A DNA stretch of 64,000 bases from Butyrivibrio sp. Its GTDB lineage: Bacteria; Bacillota; Clostridia; Lachnospirales; Lachnospiraceae. The stretch covers positions 30,621-94,620 of the forward strand of contig JAFSQI010000124.1 in assembly GCA_017446685.1 (NCBI GenBank). The letters are read 5' to 3'. A model generated the notes under the pieces. That model ran no database searches and was not told the origin of the DNA. It saw nothing but the letters and a program-made list of their open reading frames with translations. Of the stretch, positions 34,235 to 41,656 are shown in pieces. The position numbers were made by a program, and so were the translations under genes. How positions within the stretch are numbered: the stretch's first letter is position 1; the number at the start of each line of letters is the position of its first letter.

Positions 34235-34369
34235 TCAACCATACTGCTTTGTGTATTCTTCCACCAAGCGATTCTTTTCATCCTGACTCAGCTGATTGTA
34301 AATAGTAATAGCTGCATCCTGTGTCTGTGCCAGTCTTTTGATTGCAAATAGCCATAACTCAAATGTCAT
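34235..34369 (-). CDS. Small helical protein, 44 aa
   Basis: Starts MTFELWLFAIKRLAQTQDAA, with ribosome binding site GGAGAGGAAAGAA, and ends KQYG 7 bp before the secreted coiled-coil gene. Predicted to be two helices and amphipathic. No function recognised; support is the RBS and operon fit. Confidence 0.6.
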   Translation of the reverse strand: MTFELWLFAIKRLAQTQDAAITIYNQLSQDEKNRLVEEYTKQYG

Positions 34370-34396
34370 TTCTCTTTCCTCTCCTGTAGCTCTAAA

Positions 34397-34591
34397 TTAC
34401 ACACCTGTTGTCATTATGGATATTCCGTAACTCTGAGCATATCCAAACTCTTTTATAACTTCTTTTATTGCTGTATGCGCCCTGTTTATTTCATATGGAC
34501 TTTTAACATATATAATCGGCACTGTGTCGCTCGTATACCCCGTGTTAAAGCCCCTGTCTTTAAGCACTGAAATAAAATCATCTTTGCTCAT
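34397..34591 (-). CDS. Small hypothetical protein, 64 aa, paralogue of the 76-aa protein near the integrase
   Basis: MSKDDFISVLKDRGFNTGYTS resembles the start of the 76-aa protein at 42.1-42.3 kb (MTKEEFVNILSQNG); both continue with Y-x-x-D-x-x-P-x-I/V-x-V-x-S-x-x-E and H-x-x-I-K. Soluble alpha/beta mini-domain. RBS AGGATTTC; its ATG overlaps the TGA of the 36-aa membrane gene. Function unknown. Confidence 0.6.
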   Translation of the reverse strand: MSKDDFISVLKDRGFNTGYTSDTVPIIYVKSPYEINRAHTAIKEVIKEFGYAQSYGISIMTTGV

Positions 34592-34698
34592 GAAATCCTA
34601 TTCCTCTTAGATAAAAACATTGATACAGCCCATATAACAGATATAATCATCGCATCAGCGAAAATAGCGCAAACTAAAAGATTAATCAGAGTATCCAT
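34588..34698 (-). CDS. Small membrane protein, 36 aa
   Basis: Begins MDTLINLLVCAIFADAMIIS and continues as a hydrophobic helix to residue ~30, then SKRNRIS. It starts 1 bp after the stop of the gene upstream and overlaps the next ATG by 4 bp (ATGA). RBS GAGG is 11 nt away. Single-span membrane peptide of unknown role. Confidence 0.55.
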   Translation of the reverse strand: MDTLINLLVCAIFADAMIISVIWAVSMFLSKRNRIS

Positions 34699-34896
34699 TT
34701 AAATTGTTTCCTCATTTGTTAGCGTATCAATAATCCTGTATTGTCTCTGTGGATGTTTTCTTCCGTCTGAAGACTCTTTTTGCATTCTAAAAGCTGTCCT
34801 TGCTCTTGCAAGATCAGTATATCTGCATTTCTTTCCCTTGTACTGGCAGGTATGCCATGATGAATTTTCACTATCTCTCTTCTGAAGAACATACAT
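34699..34896 (-). CDS. Small basic hypothetical protein, 65 aa
   Basis: Starts MYVLQKRDSENSSWHTCQYKG and is rich in Arg, Lys and Gln, with two Cys. ATG is preferred to the upstream GTG because AAGGTG lies 10 nt before it. Ends NEETI. A DNA- or RNA-binding role would fit its charge but is only inference. Confidence 0.5.
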   Translation of the reverse strand: MYVLQKRDSENSSWHTCQYKGKKCRYTDLARARTAFRMQKESSDGRKHPQRQYRIIDTLTNEETI

Positions 34897-34909
34897 TGTT
34901 GTAAACACC

Positions 34910-35104
34910 TTAATTATTGAATCCACCGATATTTTTCATTAGAGTACATAGACCAAAAAGCAACACACCAGAAACCAGGTGAAATATCAGCCACTTAATA
35001 TTCATTATTCCCAAAGCATAAGTTAGTATGCCCAGCAACACATTAGAAAGCATTAGGATCAAGCCAAAATATGAAATACAAAAATCATGTGCATTATCAA
35101 GCAT
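34910..35104 (-). CDS. Small membrane protein, 64 aa, two TM helices
   Basis: Two hydrophobic helices (FGLILMLSNVLLGILTYALG and WLIFHLVSGVLLFGLCTL) with a short basic turn. RBS GAGGAAAATCAAA. It follows a 185-bp structured non-coding stretch. Function unknown. Confidence 0.6.
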   Translation of the reverse strand: MLDNAHDFCISYFGLILMLSNVLLGILTYALGIMNIKWLIFHLVSGVLLFGLCTLMKNIGGFNN

Positions 35105-35125
35105 TTTGATTTTCCTCTTTTTTTA

Positions 35126-35184
35126 GGAGATTTTAATAGTAGGAGTCATAAGGTGTTTTATTTGTTTTGCTGCGCAAAATCTCC
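35126..35184. other. Inverted-repeat structure downstream of the tRNA-like element
   Basis: GGAGATTTT (35126-35134) and AAAATCTCC (35176-35184) are perfect complements with a 41-nt loop; a smaller TTTTGC/GCAAAA hairpin overlaps the right arm. No T run follows on either strand, so it is not a plain terminator. It sits in the leader of the 64-aa membrane gene. Confidence 0.45.
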
Positions 35185-35218
35185 AAAATCACAGCTACTC
35201 CGAGTTACCAGTCCCGGA

Positions 35219-35284
35219 TTGCACAGTATGGAATCGAACCATATCATATCTGTAGCCGTTGATATGACCTTCCAAGGCTGCGCA
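35219..35284 (-). ncRNA. tRNA-like structure after the PilZ gene
   Basis: Reading the minus strand: a 7-bp acceptor-type stem TGCGCAG/CTGTGCA (one G-T pair), a 10-nt CCTT-GG-AAGG arm, a 7-bp arm TCATATC/GATATGA with a 10-nt loop, and a T arm TATGG-TTCGATT-CCATA with the standard T-loop sequence, then A as discriminator. No CCA is encoded, no variable loop exists, and the middle arm has no 7-nt anticodon loop, so it is unlikely to decode. It begins 5 nt after the PilZ stop codon. It could be a tRNA mimic or RNase P/Z processing signal. Confidence 0.55.
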
Positions 35285-35289
35285 GAATT

Positions 35290-35667
35290 TTAAAGATATA
35301 CGACCAGTTTGCGTTTTTTAACATAAGCGGCAAACTTCTTTGAATAGATACTGCAACCGATATCAAAATATTTGTCAGATTCATCTACTCTGATTATTTT
35401 GCACTGCTCATCAATTATTTTTGTCTCATTCCCTGTTCCAAATTTAAAAACATCCACATACTGGAACCAAAACTCATCGTTCAGGACAAAATTTTCCTTT
35501 TTGGCATGTTTTTTGCTTGCCCTAAAACAAATGCCCGTCTCGCTTATGTCCTTTATTTCACAAAAGATTTCTTCATTGACAGGACTCATATAAAGTAAAA
35601 TCTTATGGTCCATATCAAGCCTTGAATACCTGCGCCTTTCACTATGCTCACTATTTTCTAACATCAT
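35290..35667 (-). CDS. PilZ-domain protein (putative c-di-GMP receptor)
   Basis: A 125-residue single-domain PilZ protein. The two c-di-GMP binding motifs are complete: R12-x-x-x-R16 (RRRYSR) and D40-x-S42-x-x-G45 (DISETG). The beta-barrel continues with VLNDEFWFQYVDVF and FDIGCSI. No other domain, so it would act by binding a partner when c-di-GMP rises. Two adjacent ATGs are possible starts. It lies 18 bp after the TOPRIM gene, in the same operon, and is an unusual passenger on a conjugative element. Confidence 0.82.
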   Translation of the reverse strand: MMLENSEHSERRRYSRLDMDHKILLYMSPVNEEIFCEIKDISETGICFRASKKHAKKENFVLNDEFWFQYVDVFKFGTGNETKIIDEQCKIIRVDESDKYFDIGCSIYSKKFAAYVKKRKLVVYL

Positions 35668-35685
35668 GCACCTTTTTCTGCTCTG

Positions 35686-36741
35686 TCAGCGTCCTCTTTT
35701 ATGCCTGTAAATATCCTCGGTAACTTCATTATCCTGTTCTGCGATAGCAGTAACATCATTCGCCTGTTTTTTTTTGAGTAACAAGCACTCATTAAAATCT
35801 TTTCCAAGTTCCGGTTTATCAACCAATACAGAAAAACCGAGCTGTTCATATTTCTCTTTTAGCCCAATTCTGCCATCTTTTCCATAGATAGCTTTTTGGC
35901 CAGCCTCATCATTATCAAGGCAGAAAACAATATAACGGATATGGTTATAATCCTTTATAAACTGCATAAGCGGATTATCTTCAACCATTCCAAGAATCAG
36001 CTTGTTAGAAGTCGTATCACCGGTAAGATCTATATATGACATACAGTCAATAACAGATTCAAACACCTTTAGTACGTCAGATCTTGGATTTACAATATTT
36101 ACCCCGTAGTTCTTATCATTTCCGGGAACATCCATCTTAAATTTCTTGCCATATATATCAGCTGTTCCACGAAGTCCTGCATAGCGTATATTCCCTTCCG
36201 GATCCATGCCACAGAAAACTATGTTATGGTGTACTGAATCCTCATATATAAGTCTCCTGTGAACAAAATCTGAAATAACGTCCTGTGACAGTCCCCTTGT
36301 CTGCATCAGATATGCATAAAGACGCTTGTAGTTCTGATTTTTAGGCGGAAGTGCAAACACAGGTCTATGAGATTCTTTTCTATTTGAGTATTCATCTTTG
36401 TGATTGTCGTTTTTTACAACAATATCTTTTCCATTAAGTTCAAGAAGTTTGTTTATGGCTTCAGCAGCATTAGATGCATCGCCAAATGCCATCATAAAGT
36501 CGATTGTTGTTCCACCCGTTATATTACCCTTACCGCTCCATCTGTTCCAGGTCCGGTCATTATATATAACAAGGGAATCCATTTCTTTTAAATGATAGTG
36601 TGAACCCGTCTGAACAGGTGTGTAGCCCAAAGATACTGCAAGGGAAGTAAGACTCAGATTGAGAGCTTCCTGTCTTTCTTCCTGAGTATAAGAATAACCC
36701 CACTGGGTAATACCTTCTCGTGTTTTATACTGATATTTCAT
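35686..36741 (-). CDS. DUF3991/TOPRIM domain primase-like protein
   Basis: 351 residues. The N-terminal part (to ~residue 125) contains SLGYTPVQTGSHYHLKEMDS and TGGTTIDFMMAFG, typical of DUF3991 proteins; the C-terminal TOPRIM has LKVFESVIDCMSYIDL, LGMVED and the acidic CLDNDEAGQKA. Such proteins are widespread on Firmicutes ICEs and probably prime the transferred strand. Ends EDIYRHKRGR, another basic tail. Inner ATG chosen for GTGAGGACTTTATT upstream. Confidence 0.82.
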   Translation of the reverse strand: MKYQYKTREGITQWGYSYTQEERQEALNLSLTSLAVSLGYTPVQTGSHYHLKEMDSLVIYNDRTWNRWSGKGNITGGTTIDFMMAFGDASNAAEAINKLLELNGKDIVVKNDNHKDEYSNRKESHRPVFALPPKNQNYKRLYAYLMQTRGLSQDVISDFVHRRLIYEDSVHHNIVFCGMDPEGNIRYAGLRGTADIYGKKFKMDVPGNDKNYGVNIVNPRSDVLKVFESVIDCMSYIDLTGDTTSNKLILGMVEDNPLMQFIKDYNHIRYIVFCLDNDEAGQKAIYGKDGRIGLKEKYEQLGFSVLVDKPELGKDFNECLLLKKKQANDVTAIAEQDNEVTEDIYRHKRGR

Positions 36742-36782
36742 AATAAAGTCCTCACAATACCAATTTAGCAACATTAATAGCC

Positions 36783-36814
36783 TTAATAAATGACAAAACA
36801 GCAACATTTTAACC
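36783..36814. repeat. 31-bp repeat, copy 2
   Basis: Copy of the element at 27.95 kb: blocks TTAATAAATG, CAAA, CAGCAACA, TTTTAACC. A further TTTAGCAACATT lies at 36764-36775, and a similar one near 15.99 kb. ~42 bp upstream of the TOPRIM start codon, in promoter position. Confidence 0.6.
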
Positions 36815-37337
36815 TTTCTCTTTTAATTGTTTTAACCTTAAGTTCACCATATAAATACATGATAGAAGTTGATGAAATTTAAGAAGAAAATATTGTACAG
36901 CAATTATAAATTTGGCATTACATGGGTATAGAGTGTATAAAAAGGGAATCTCTGAAAGCATGGAAGCATGTATGTATAGAGAAACTATTTTAAATAAAGA
37001 AGAAATAAAAGTTAATTAATTCCCTCGTACCCTTCTGCATACAGTATTTACCAAGGCTTTAATATATTGAGAAGTCTGAAAATCAGCCCAAAACTTGAAC
37101 AACTTCGTTTCACAATATCCCTATTAGTTGAAATTTAATTTTGCATAATATACCCATAAATTGAATTGAGCATATCAGTCAATCCTTAAAACTTGAATAC
37201 TATGGCAATAAAATAAGCTATCCAGTGTGGATAACTTTCAAATTGACCAGTTAATATAGATTATGAGTGACATATCTTCACTTCTGTATTATTTACGCAT
37301 AACACAAACAGCACTCACTGATATGCTCAGGAATGCT
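36815..37337. other. AT-rich non-coding region with DnaA box, candidate replication origin
   Basis: About 520 bp without a supportable gene, very AT-rich, downstream of the winged-helix replication-type gene. A consensus DnaA box (TGTGGATAA, 37226-37234) is present, with a half copy of the element palindrome (CTTCGTTTCACAAT, ~37103-37116). No iteron array is obvious by eye. Circular ICE forms often replicate, so an origin here is plausible. Confidence 0.4.
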
Positions 37338-38228
37338 TTATATCATTGCTATATTTCCACTTAAATAATCATCGATAACATCATTTAAACACATGTTGAT
37401 CAGCGGGGCATTTAACCTTATTTCTTTTCGCTTTTCTGACCTCTGCTTTGACAGGCTTCTTTTTACAGCAGTTACAATTAAGAAAACAAAATTAGGATAT
37501 TTATTTTCTCTTTTCTGTTCGACAAGACCAGCTATGTCGTTCAGAGTCTTTTCAATATCATTGTCTTCAGACAGATATTTTTGAAAATTATTGCTTATAA
37601 GTTTTTTGATATTGTCAACATAGAGCTGCTTTTCTCTTGGTGTATGATAATCATCAATATCCAGGCAAGGTGAGCGTTTCATCATTATCTCATAGTTATA
37701 AGCCTTATTTCTCTTCTTACTGACAAATAGAAGCTTTCTATCTTTAAGTTCCTGTAAGTATATCTGCATGGTCTTTCTGACAACATGGAACGTTTTGCAG
37801 AATTCATCATAGAAATTACTGACAAACATATGCTTGCCTTGTACAAATCTCTGGGAGTACAAAAAAAAGAGCTGAGATCCCGCAAGCATACCGGTAAACT
37901 TCTCATTATTGAATTCCTTTTTGGCCACATTAACATAGCCTTCCTCGAAATTCTCGTCAGAGAAATCATTACCGATAAGCTGAACAAAGATATCAGCATC
38001 ATAATATTTTTCACAGCGAATAAGCCCCTTGTCCTGAAGAGACTGGAGAATGTCATAGAATTTCTGAATGGAGCATGAAATTGCACTGCAAACGTCTTTA
38101 TAATAAACAGAATGGACTCTTCCTTTTGAATCCTGGCTGCGGGCTATATACAGGAGAAAAGCCAGTTCATATCTTGTTGTTTTGTTCTCAATCATTCTGT
38201 CTATATAAGAATTCTTAAGTTTGTACAA
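37338..38228 (-). CDS. Winged-helix replication initiator-like protein
   Basis: A 296-residue soluble protein with two winged-helix-like halves: TRYELAFLLYIARSQDSKG...YKDVCSAISCSIQKFYDILQSLQDKGLI (~residues 18-75) and NFYDEFCKTFHVVRKTMQIYLQELKDRKLL (~140-175). The double winged-helix layout resembles RepA/RepB-type initiators and DnaD-like proteins. The C-terminal half is helical and basic. No RBS stands out close to the ATG (TAGGAGGAAAGC is ~15 nt upstream). It lies between the par genes and the candidate origin. Confidence 0.65.
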   Translation of the reverse strand: MYKLKNSYIDRMIENKTTRYELAFLLYIARSQDSKGRVHSVYYKDVCSAISCSIQKFYDILQSLQDKGLIRCEKYYDADIFVQLIGNDFSDENFEEGYVNVAKKEFNNEKFTGMLAGSQLFFLYSQRFVQGKHMFVSNFYDEFCKTFHVVRKTMQIYLQELKDRKLLFVSKKRNKAYNYEIMMKRSPCLDIDDYHTPREKQLYVDNIKKLISNNFQKYLSEDNDIEKTLNDIAGLVEQKRENKYPNFVFLIVTAVKRSLSKQRSEKRKEIRLNAPLINMCLNDVIDDYLSGNIAMI

Positions 38229-38243
38229 GAATAAGCTTTCCTC

Positions 38244-38510
38244 CTAGTGTTTATAGTTACTTTTCATGTATCTTGTTCCTTTTTTACTGTCTGTAACTTT
38301 GGGACATTCCATAAAAGAAAACAGCCCTGGATTGAAATCTGTAATTTTTTTAACATGAGACTTACAGAACACCAGATCATTGATGATGTATTTTGACCCA
38401 AAGATATGTCTTCTCAACACACCTGTCTCTTCAGCACCATCAAAAAATATGATCTTTACGTTTTTCCCAAGCCGGTTATTCAATTCTTCAGATTCATGAC
38501 AATTGCCCAT
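38244..38510 (-). CDS. Hypothetical protein, 88 aa
   Basis: Starts MGNCHESEELNNRLGKNVKI behind GAGGTAAAAAT; longer frames overlap the gene upstream and lack an RBS. The strands VKIIFFDGAEETGVLRRH and SKYIINDLVFCKSHVKKI suggest a small SH3-like barrel. The end is basic (YMKSNYKH). Function unknown. Confidence 0.6.
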   Translation of the reverse strand: MGNCHESEELNNRLGKNVKIIFFDGAEETGVLRRHIFGSKYIINDLVFCKSHVKKITDFNPGLFSFMECPKVTDSKKGTRYMKSNYKH

Positions 38511-38514
38511 ATTT

Positions 38515-38901
38515 TTACCTCGAATGACTACGACTGATAAAGATCTCCTGGTCCGGCTCCGGCACTGTTTCAGACTTTGCATCAGTTCTTATCATAGTAT
38601 TTGTTTCAAGAAGTCTTCTTACCTCTTCAAGCTGAAGCTCAAGATCATTTATTCTTGATTTTTTCTTTTTCTTCTTCCAGTTCTTGACAACAGTAAGATT
38701 ACATGAATCATCTGCAAGCGGTTCAATACTGTCAACATGGCAGTCAGCATATTTAAGATTGATGGGAACTCGCCCATAGACATCAAGGCTCACATCAAAC
38801 TGTTCAGCATCATCAGAAACAGCACATGTCTCTGTATCAGGGTACACAAATACATGAAACGTCTGTACTCTAATCGTCTTAAGTGCTCTGCGTAAATTCA
38901 T
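38515..38901 (-). CDS. Hypothetical protein, 128 aa, with C-terminal coiled coil and SRSHSR tail
   Basis: N-terminal beta-rich part (VQTFHVFVYPDTETCAV), a Lys-rich stretch KNWKKKKKKSR followed by a short coiled coil (INDLELQLEEVRRLLE) and an end IFISRSHSR that is similar to the basic tails of other ICE proteins. RBS GGGAGATCATAT. Could bind DNA through the Lys cluster. Function unknown. Confidence 0.6.
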   Translation of the reverse strand: MNLRRALKTIRVQTFHVFVYPDTETCAVSDDAEQFDVSLDVYGRVPINLKYADCHVDSIEPLADDSCNLTVVKNWKKKKKKSRINDLELQLEEVRRLLETNTMIRTDAKSETVPEPDQEIFISRSHSR

Positions 38902-39170
38902 ATATGATCTCCCTTTTTCTCTTCCAGATAAGGCTTTCCATTGTTATCACGTCTTAGCGTATATTCGTGTTTTGGCGCATTTTTATCTATGTTGATTATT
39001 TTTGTGTGATATTTACTAAGCCTTTTTCGACGGAAGTACATAATAAGTCTTTCTACAAGGCTTTCTGCTTTCTTTACCTGTAATCCGCTGTTGAGCAGAT
39101 TGTTGACTTCAACAAACATTTCGCCATTTGGCTCAATTACTGTAAAATCGTGATTACTCATATCATTCAA
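38898..39170 (-). CDS. Hypothetical protein, 90 aa, coupled to parB
   Basis: Overlaps the parB stop by 8 bp and ends in an ATGA overlap with the 128-aa gene. GGAGG lies 4 nt before the first ATG (MNDMSNHDF) and 9 nt before the second Met-Ser start. The body has a leucine/valine helix (EVNNLLNSGLQVKKAESLVE) and a basic stretch MYFRRKRLSKYHTK. A partition accessory role is possible from position only. Confidence 0.6.
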   Translation of the reverse strand: MNDMSNHDFTVIEPNGEMFVEVNNLLNSGLQVKKAESLVERLIMYFRRKRLSKYHTKIINIDKNAPKHEYTLRRDNNGKPYLEEKKGDHI

Positions 39171-40080
39171 CCTCCTTTAAATACGCGTCCAGCTCACCAT
39201 CCTTATATTTTCTGAGAAGGGTATGGATAACCTTTGAAACATACTCAGAATCGCAATCTGCATCAAAATACTCGTTAATCTCTTTTTTCTTAAGAGAAAA
39301 AGACCTTGTTACTTTCTTTTCTTTGCCAATGAGAACAGAAATAAGAAATTCCTTTGAAATTTTCTTTTCTTCATTCCATTCTTTTCTTATAGCTGAAGCC
39401 TGTATATTACTTGGAACAATGTCATAAGATATTATGAAGTTCCAAAGAACATCCTGGGCAGCTTCATCAAGATATGAAAGCTCTATTCCGGCATTTATAG
39501 TAAGCTTCTTCTCGTCAACCATTTTAAGAAAGTCTGTCTGAAGAAACGACAATCTGATATAGCGGTAAACTTTTGCTCTTGAATCTGATACTTCCTCGCC
39601 AATAGAAGCAGCTGTATCAACACCTTTAATGCCCTGGTGCTTTTCAGCTTCCATGCACATACGGTATGCATGTGCTTTTTCGCTGATGGTTATTTCCGGT
39701 CTGTAGAGATTTGAATGAACCATCAGAATTGTTGCTTCATAATCATCAAGAGGACGGATAATCGCAGATATTTCCTCTAAGCCTACCTCTTTACACGCAG
39801 CAACTCTTCTGTGACCTGATATGATCTCATATTTGTCATCAACAGGACGTACAAGAATTGGATAAATGAGTCCGTTCTCACGGATACTTTCTACAAGTTC
39901 TTCAAAATCTGCTGTATCAGTATTGACATTAAACGGATGATCCTTGAACTCAAGGAGATCTGAAACCTTTATAATGGTTTCAGAGTTGCCCCCTTGGTCA
40001 GAACCGTTATCCATAGCATCAGGATCAAGCAGATACGACATATCTGTAAGATTTGAATACATATCTTTATTCTTCGGCAT
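39163..40080 (-). CDS. parB: ParB partition protein
   Basis: A 305-residue ParB: N-terminal domain with ISGHRRVAACKEVG (CTP-binding Box II type), YPILVRPVDDKYEI before it, then helix-turn-helix region with SEKAHAYRMCMEAEKHQG and SRAKVYRYIRLSFL, and a C-terminal basic/acidic dimerisation region. The ATG with AAGGAGAAAACC is chosen; it overlaps the end of parA by 14 bp, the usual parAB layout. Likely binds a parS-like site on the element; the palindromic repeats are candidates. Confidence 0.9.
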   Translation of the reverse strand: MPKNKDMYSNLTDMSYLLDPDAMDNGSDQGGNSETIIKVSDLLEFKDHPFNVNTDTADFEELVESIRENGLIYPILVRPVDDKYEIISGHRRVAACKEVGLEEISAIIRPLDDYEATILMVHSNLYRPEITISEKAHAYRMCMEAEKHQGIKGVDTAASIGEEVSDSRAKVYRYIRLSFLQTDFLKMVDEKKLTINAGIELSYLDEAAQDVLWNFIISYDIVPSNIQASAIRKEWNEEKKISKEFLISVLIGKEKKVTRSFSLKKKEINEYFDADCDSEYVSKVIHTLLRKYKDGELDAYLKEVE

Positions 40081-40897
40081 GGTTTTCTCCTTCAGAATTA
40101 TTATCAGTTTCCTCAAGTCTCAGAAACTCATCTACAAAATCCTCATAATTGAGTGAAGATATACTAGATTTTGCATATTTATATATGCTTTCTCCCGCAG
40201 CATCAGACTCCGGAATCTTTGTTCCCATAGGAATATATGTGTCAAAGAATGGTACAGACTTACTGTAGCTTGTTCTAAGCTGTTCCATGATCTTTACATC
40301 ATTTATGGTGTTTGGTCTTACCGCAGTAAACAGTATTCCAGTAACAGAAGGCTTTGTTTTAGTTCCGTTGAGTTTTCTGACCACGTTAAGCCTTAAGAAT
40401 AGGTTCTGCATCGCTTCAACACCAAGTGGTTTTGCTTCAAGCGGAATGATAAGACTATCCGCACAAAACAGAGCGTTTGAAACAAAAATACCAAGTCCCG
40501 CAGGACAGTCGATAAGGATATAATCGTATTTGTCCTTAATTGTCATTACATATCTGCGAAGTACTATTTCCCTCTGGAATGCTTCATTAAGCTTATTCTC
40601 ATATACATGAAGAGAATTGGAGCTTGTAATAAGGTCAATTCCTTCCTCATGATGATATATTCCAAGCCCTTCCTCAAAATCATCTATCTCAATAGACTTC
40701 TCCATAATGTCGCAGATTCCACCAGGTTCATTATCCGGCAACCTTACTCCGAGGCTTTTTGTAAGGTTTGCAGACGGATCTATGTCTATTGCAAGGACTT
40801 TCTTTCCTTTCAAAGCAAGTCCAACAGCAAGATTTTTTGTGGTTGTTGTCTTTGCAACTCCACCTTTTTCATTGACGCAAGCTATTACTTTTCCCAT
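40067..40897 (-). CDS. parA: ParA/Soj partition ATPase
   Basis: A 276-residue ParA with deviant Walker A KGGVAKTT (residues 11-18), Walker A-prime VLAIDIDPSANLTKSLG, Walker B YILIDCPAGLG and the signature PLEAKPLGVEAM. It segregates or stabilises the circular element with ParB. RBS AAAGGAGAAAAATGT-type sequence directly upstream. First gene of the leftward operon, facing a divergent XRE regulator over a 309-bp gap. Confidence 0.93.
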   Translation of the reverse strand: MGKVIACVNEKGGVAKTTTTKNLAVGLALKGKKVLAIDIDPSANLTKSLGVRLPDNEPGGICDIMEKSIEIDDFEEGLGIYHHEEGIDLITSSNSLHVYENKLNEAFQREIVLRRYVMTIKDKYDYILIDCPAGLGIFVSNALFCADSLIIPLEAKPLGVEAMQNLFLRLNVVRKLNGTKTKPSVTGILFTAVRPNTINDVKIMEQLRTSYSKSVPFFDTYIPMGTKIPESDAAGESIYKYAKSSISSLNYEDFVDEFLRLEETDNNSEGENHAEE

Positions 40898-40974
40898 ACA
40901 TTTTTCTCCTTTCGTGTAGGGTTATATATTATAGTTTTCTTGACAAAAAAATTGCTATATGCGATTATAAAAAT

Positions 40975-41120
40975 ACCTACAGGCATAGTATTACTAAAGA
41001 TATATCTTGTTATAGCTTTAGATTTTATGCTTGTTTTAATAATCAAAAGCTGGCAGGCATGATGATTATTGGTACTGCGTTCCGGTCTTGTTCCCCCTAA
41101 GAACAGGACCGTATTTTTTT
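40975..41120 (+). ncRNA. Candidate small RNA between parA and the XRE regulator
   Basis: TTGACA (40940-40945) with a GATTAT or TATAAA -10 region, ~130 nt without a gene, then a strong terminator. The transcript would be divergent from parA and end before the XRE gene. The -10 is poor, so this is a suggestion only. Confidence 0.3.
41083..41120 (+). terminator. Strong rho-independent terminator upstream of the XRE regulator
   Basis: 11-bp stem CGGTCTTGTTC / GAACAGGACCG (one G-T pair), 7-nt loop, then TATTTTTTT on the plus strand. There is no plus-strand gene before it, so it must end a short transcript or insulate the XRE gene. Confidence 0.8.
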
Positions 41121-41206
41121 ATAACAGTAATTTTAATTTGGTTAATTTTGGCTTATAATTTATTTTGCTGTGATAAATTCCATATAAGACCACAAAGGAG
41201 ATTACA

Positions 41207-41656
41207 ATGTATAAAACTGATCCTCTAAGTGATTTATCAGCTGATGAAAAACTTGCCATAGCAGACCGAATATCATATCTTCGAAAAGAGATCTTCCATA
41301 TGAAGCAGTCCCAGTTTTCAAAGCTGATTGATATAAGCCAAACCTATCTTTCCCTCATAGAAAACCACAGAAAACCTATTTTTTACGATACTGTTCTAAA
41401 AATAGCCACAACCAACGATGTAAACATCGAATGGCTGCTTTATGGTAGAGATTCCGACAAAATATTCAATAGTAACAACATTAACGAACAATATATAAAG
41501 TCCTCGCATAAAGAAAATGCCCTTGAGGAACTCAAATGTGCTTATTCCCTTAATGAAAGAGAAATAACATTTGTTGACTGGTTTTCTTCTCTTTCTTCAA
41601 AAGAAAGGTTGTCATTCCTTGATGCTGTAGAAAGCTTGCAGAATCTATTCAAGTGA
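41207..41656 (+). CDS. XRE-family transcriptional regulator, 149 aa
   Basis: Helix-turn-helix at ~residues 20-75: ISYLRKEIFHMKQSQFSKLI, then DISQTYLSLIENHRKPIF and the usual VLKIATTNDVNIEWLLYG ending. The C-terminal half is a short helical domain with NEREITFVDWFSSLSSKERL. AAAGGAGATTACA precedes the ATG. Divergent from parA, so it may control the partition-replication operon. Its 3' end overlaps the convergent small gene by 12 bp. Confidence 0.82.
   Translation: MYKTDPLSDLSADEKLAIADRISYLRKEIFHMKQSQFSKLIDISQTYLSLIENHRKPIFYDTVLKIATTNDVNIEWLLYGRDSDKIFNSNNINEQYIKSSHKENALEELKCAYSLNEREITFVDWFSSLSSKERLSFLDAVESLQNLFK

Noticed and set aside
35219-35284. Possible tRNA-Pyl or other working tRNA
   Set aside because: The middle arm has a 10-nt loop and no regular anticodon; no variable loop, no CCA; kept only as tRNA-like.
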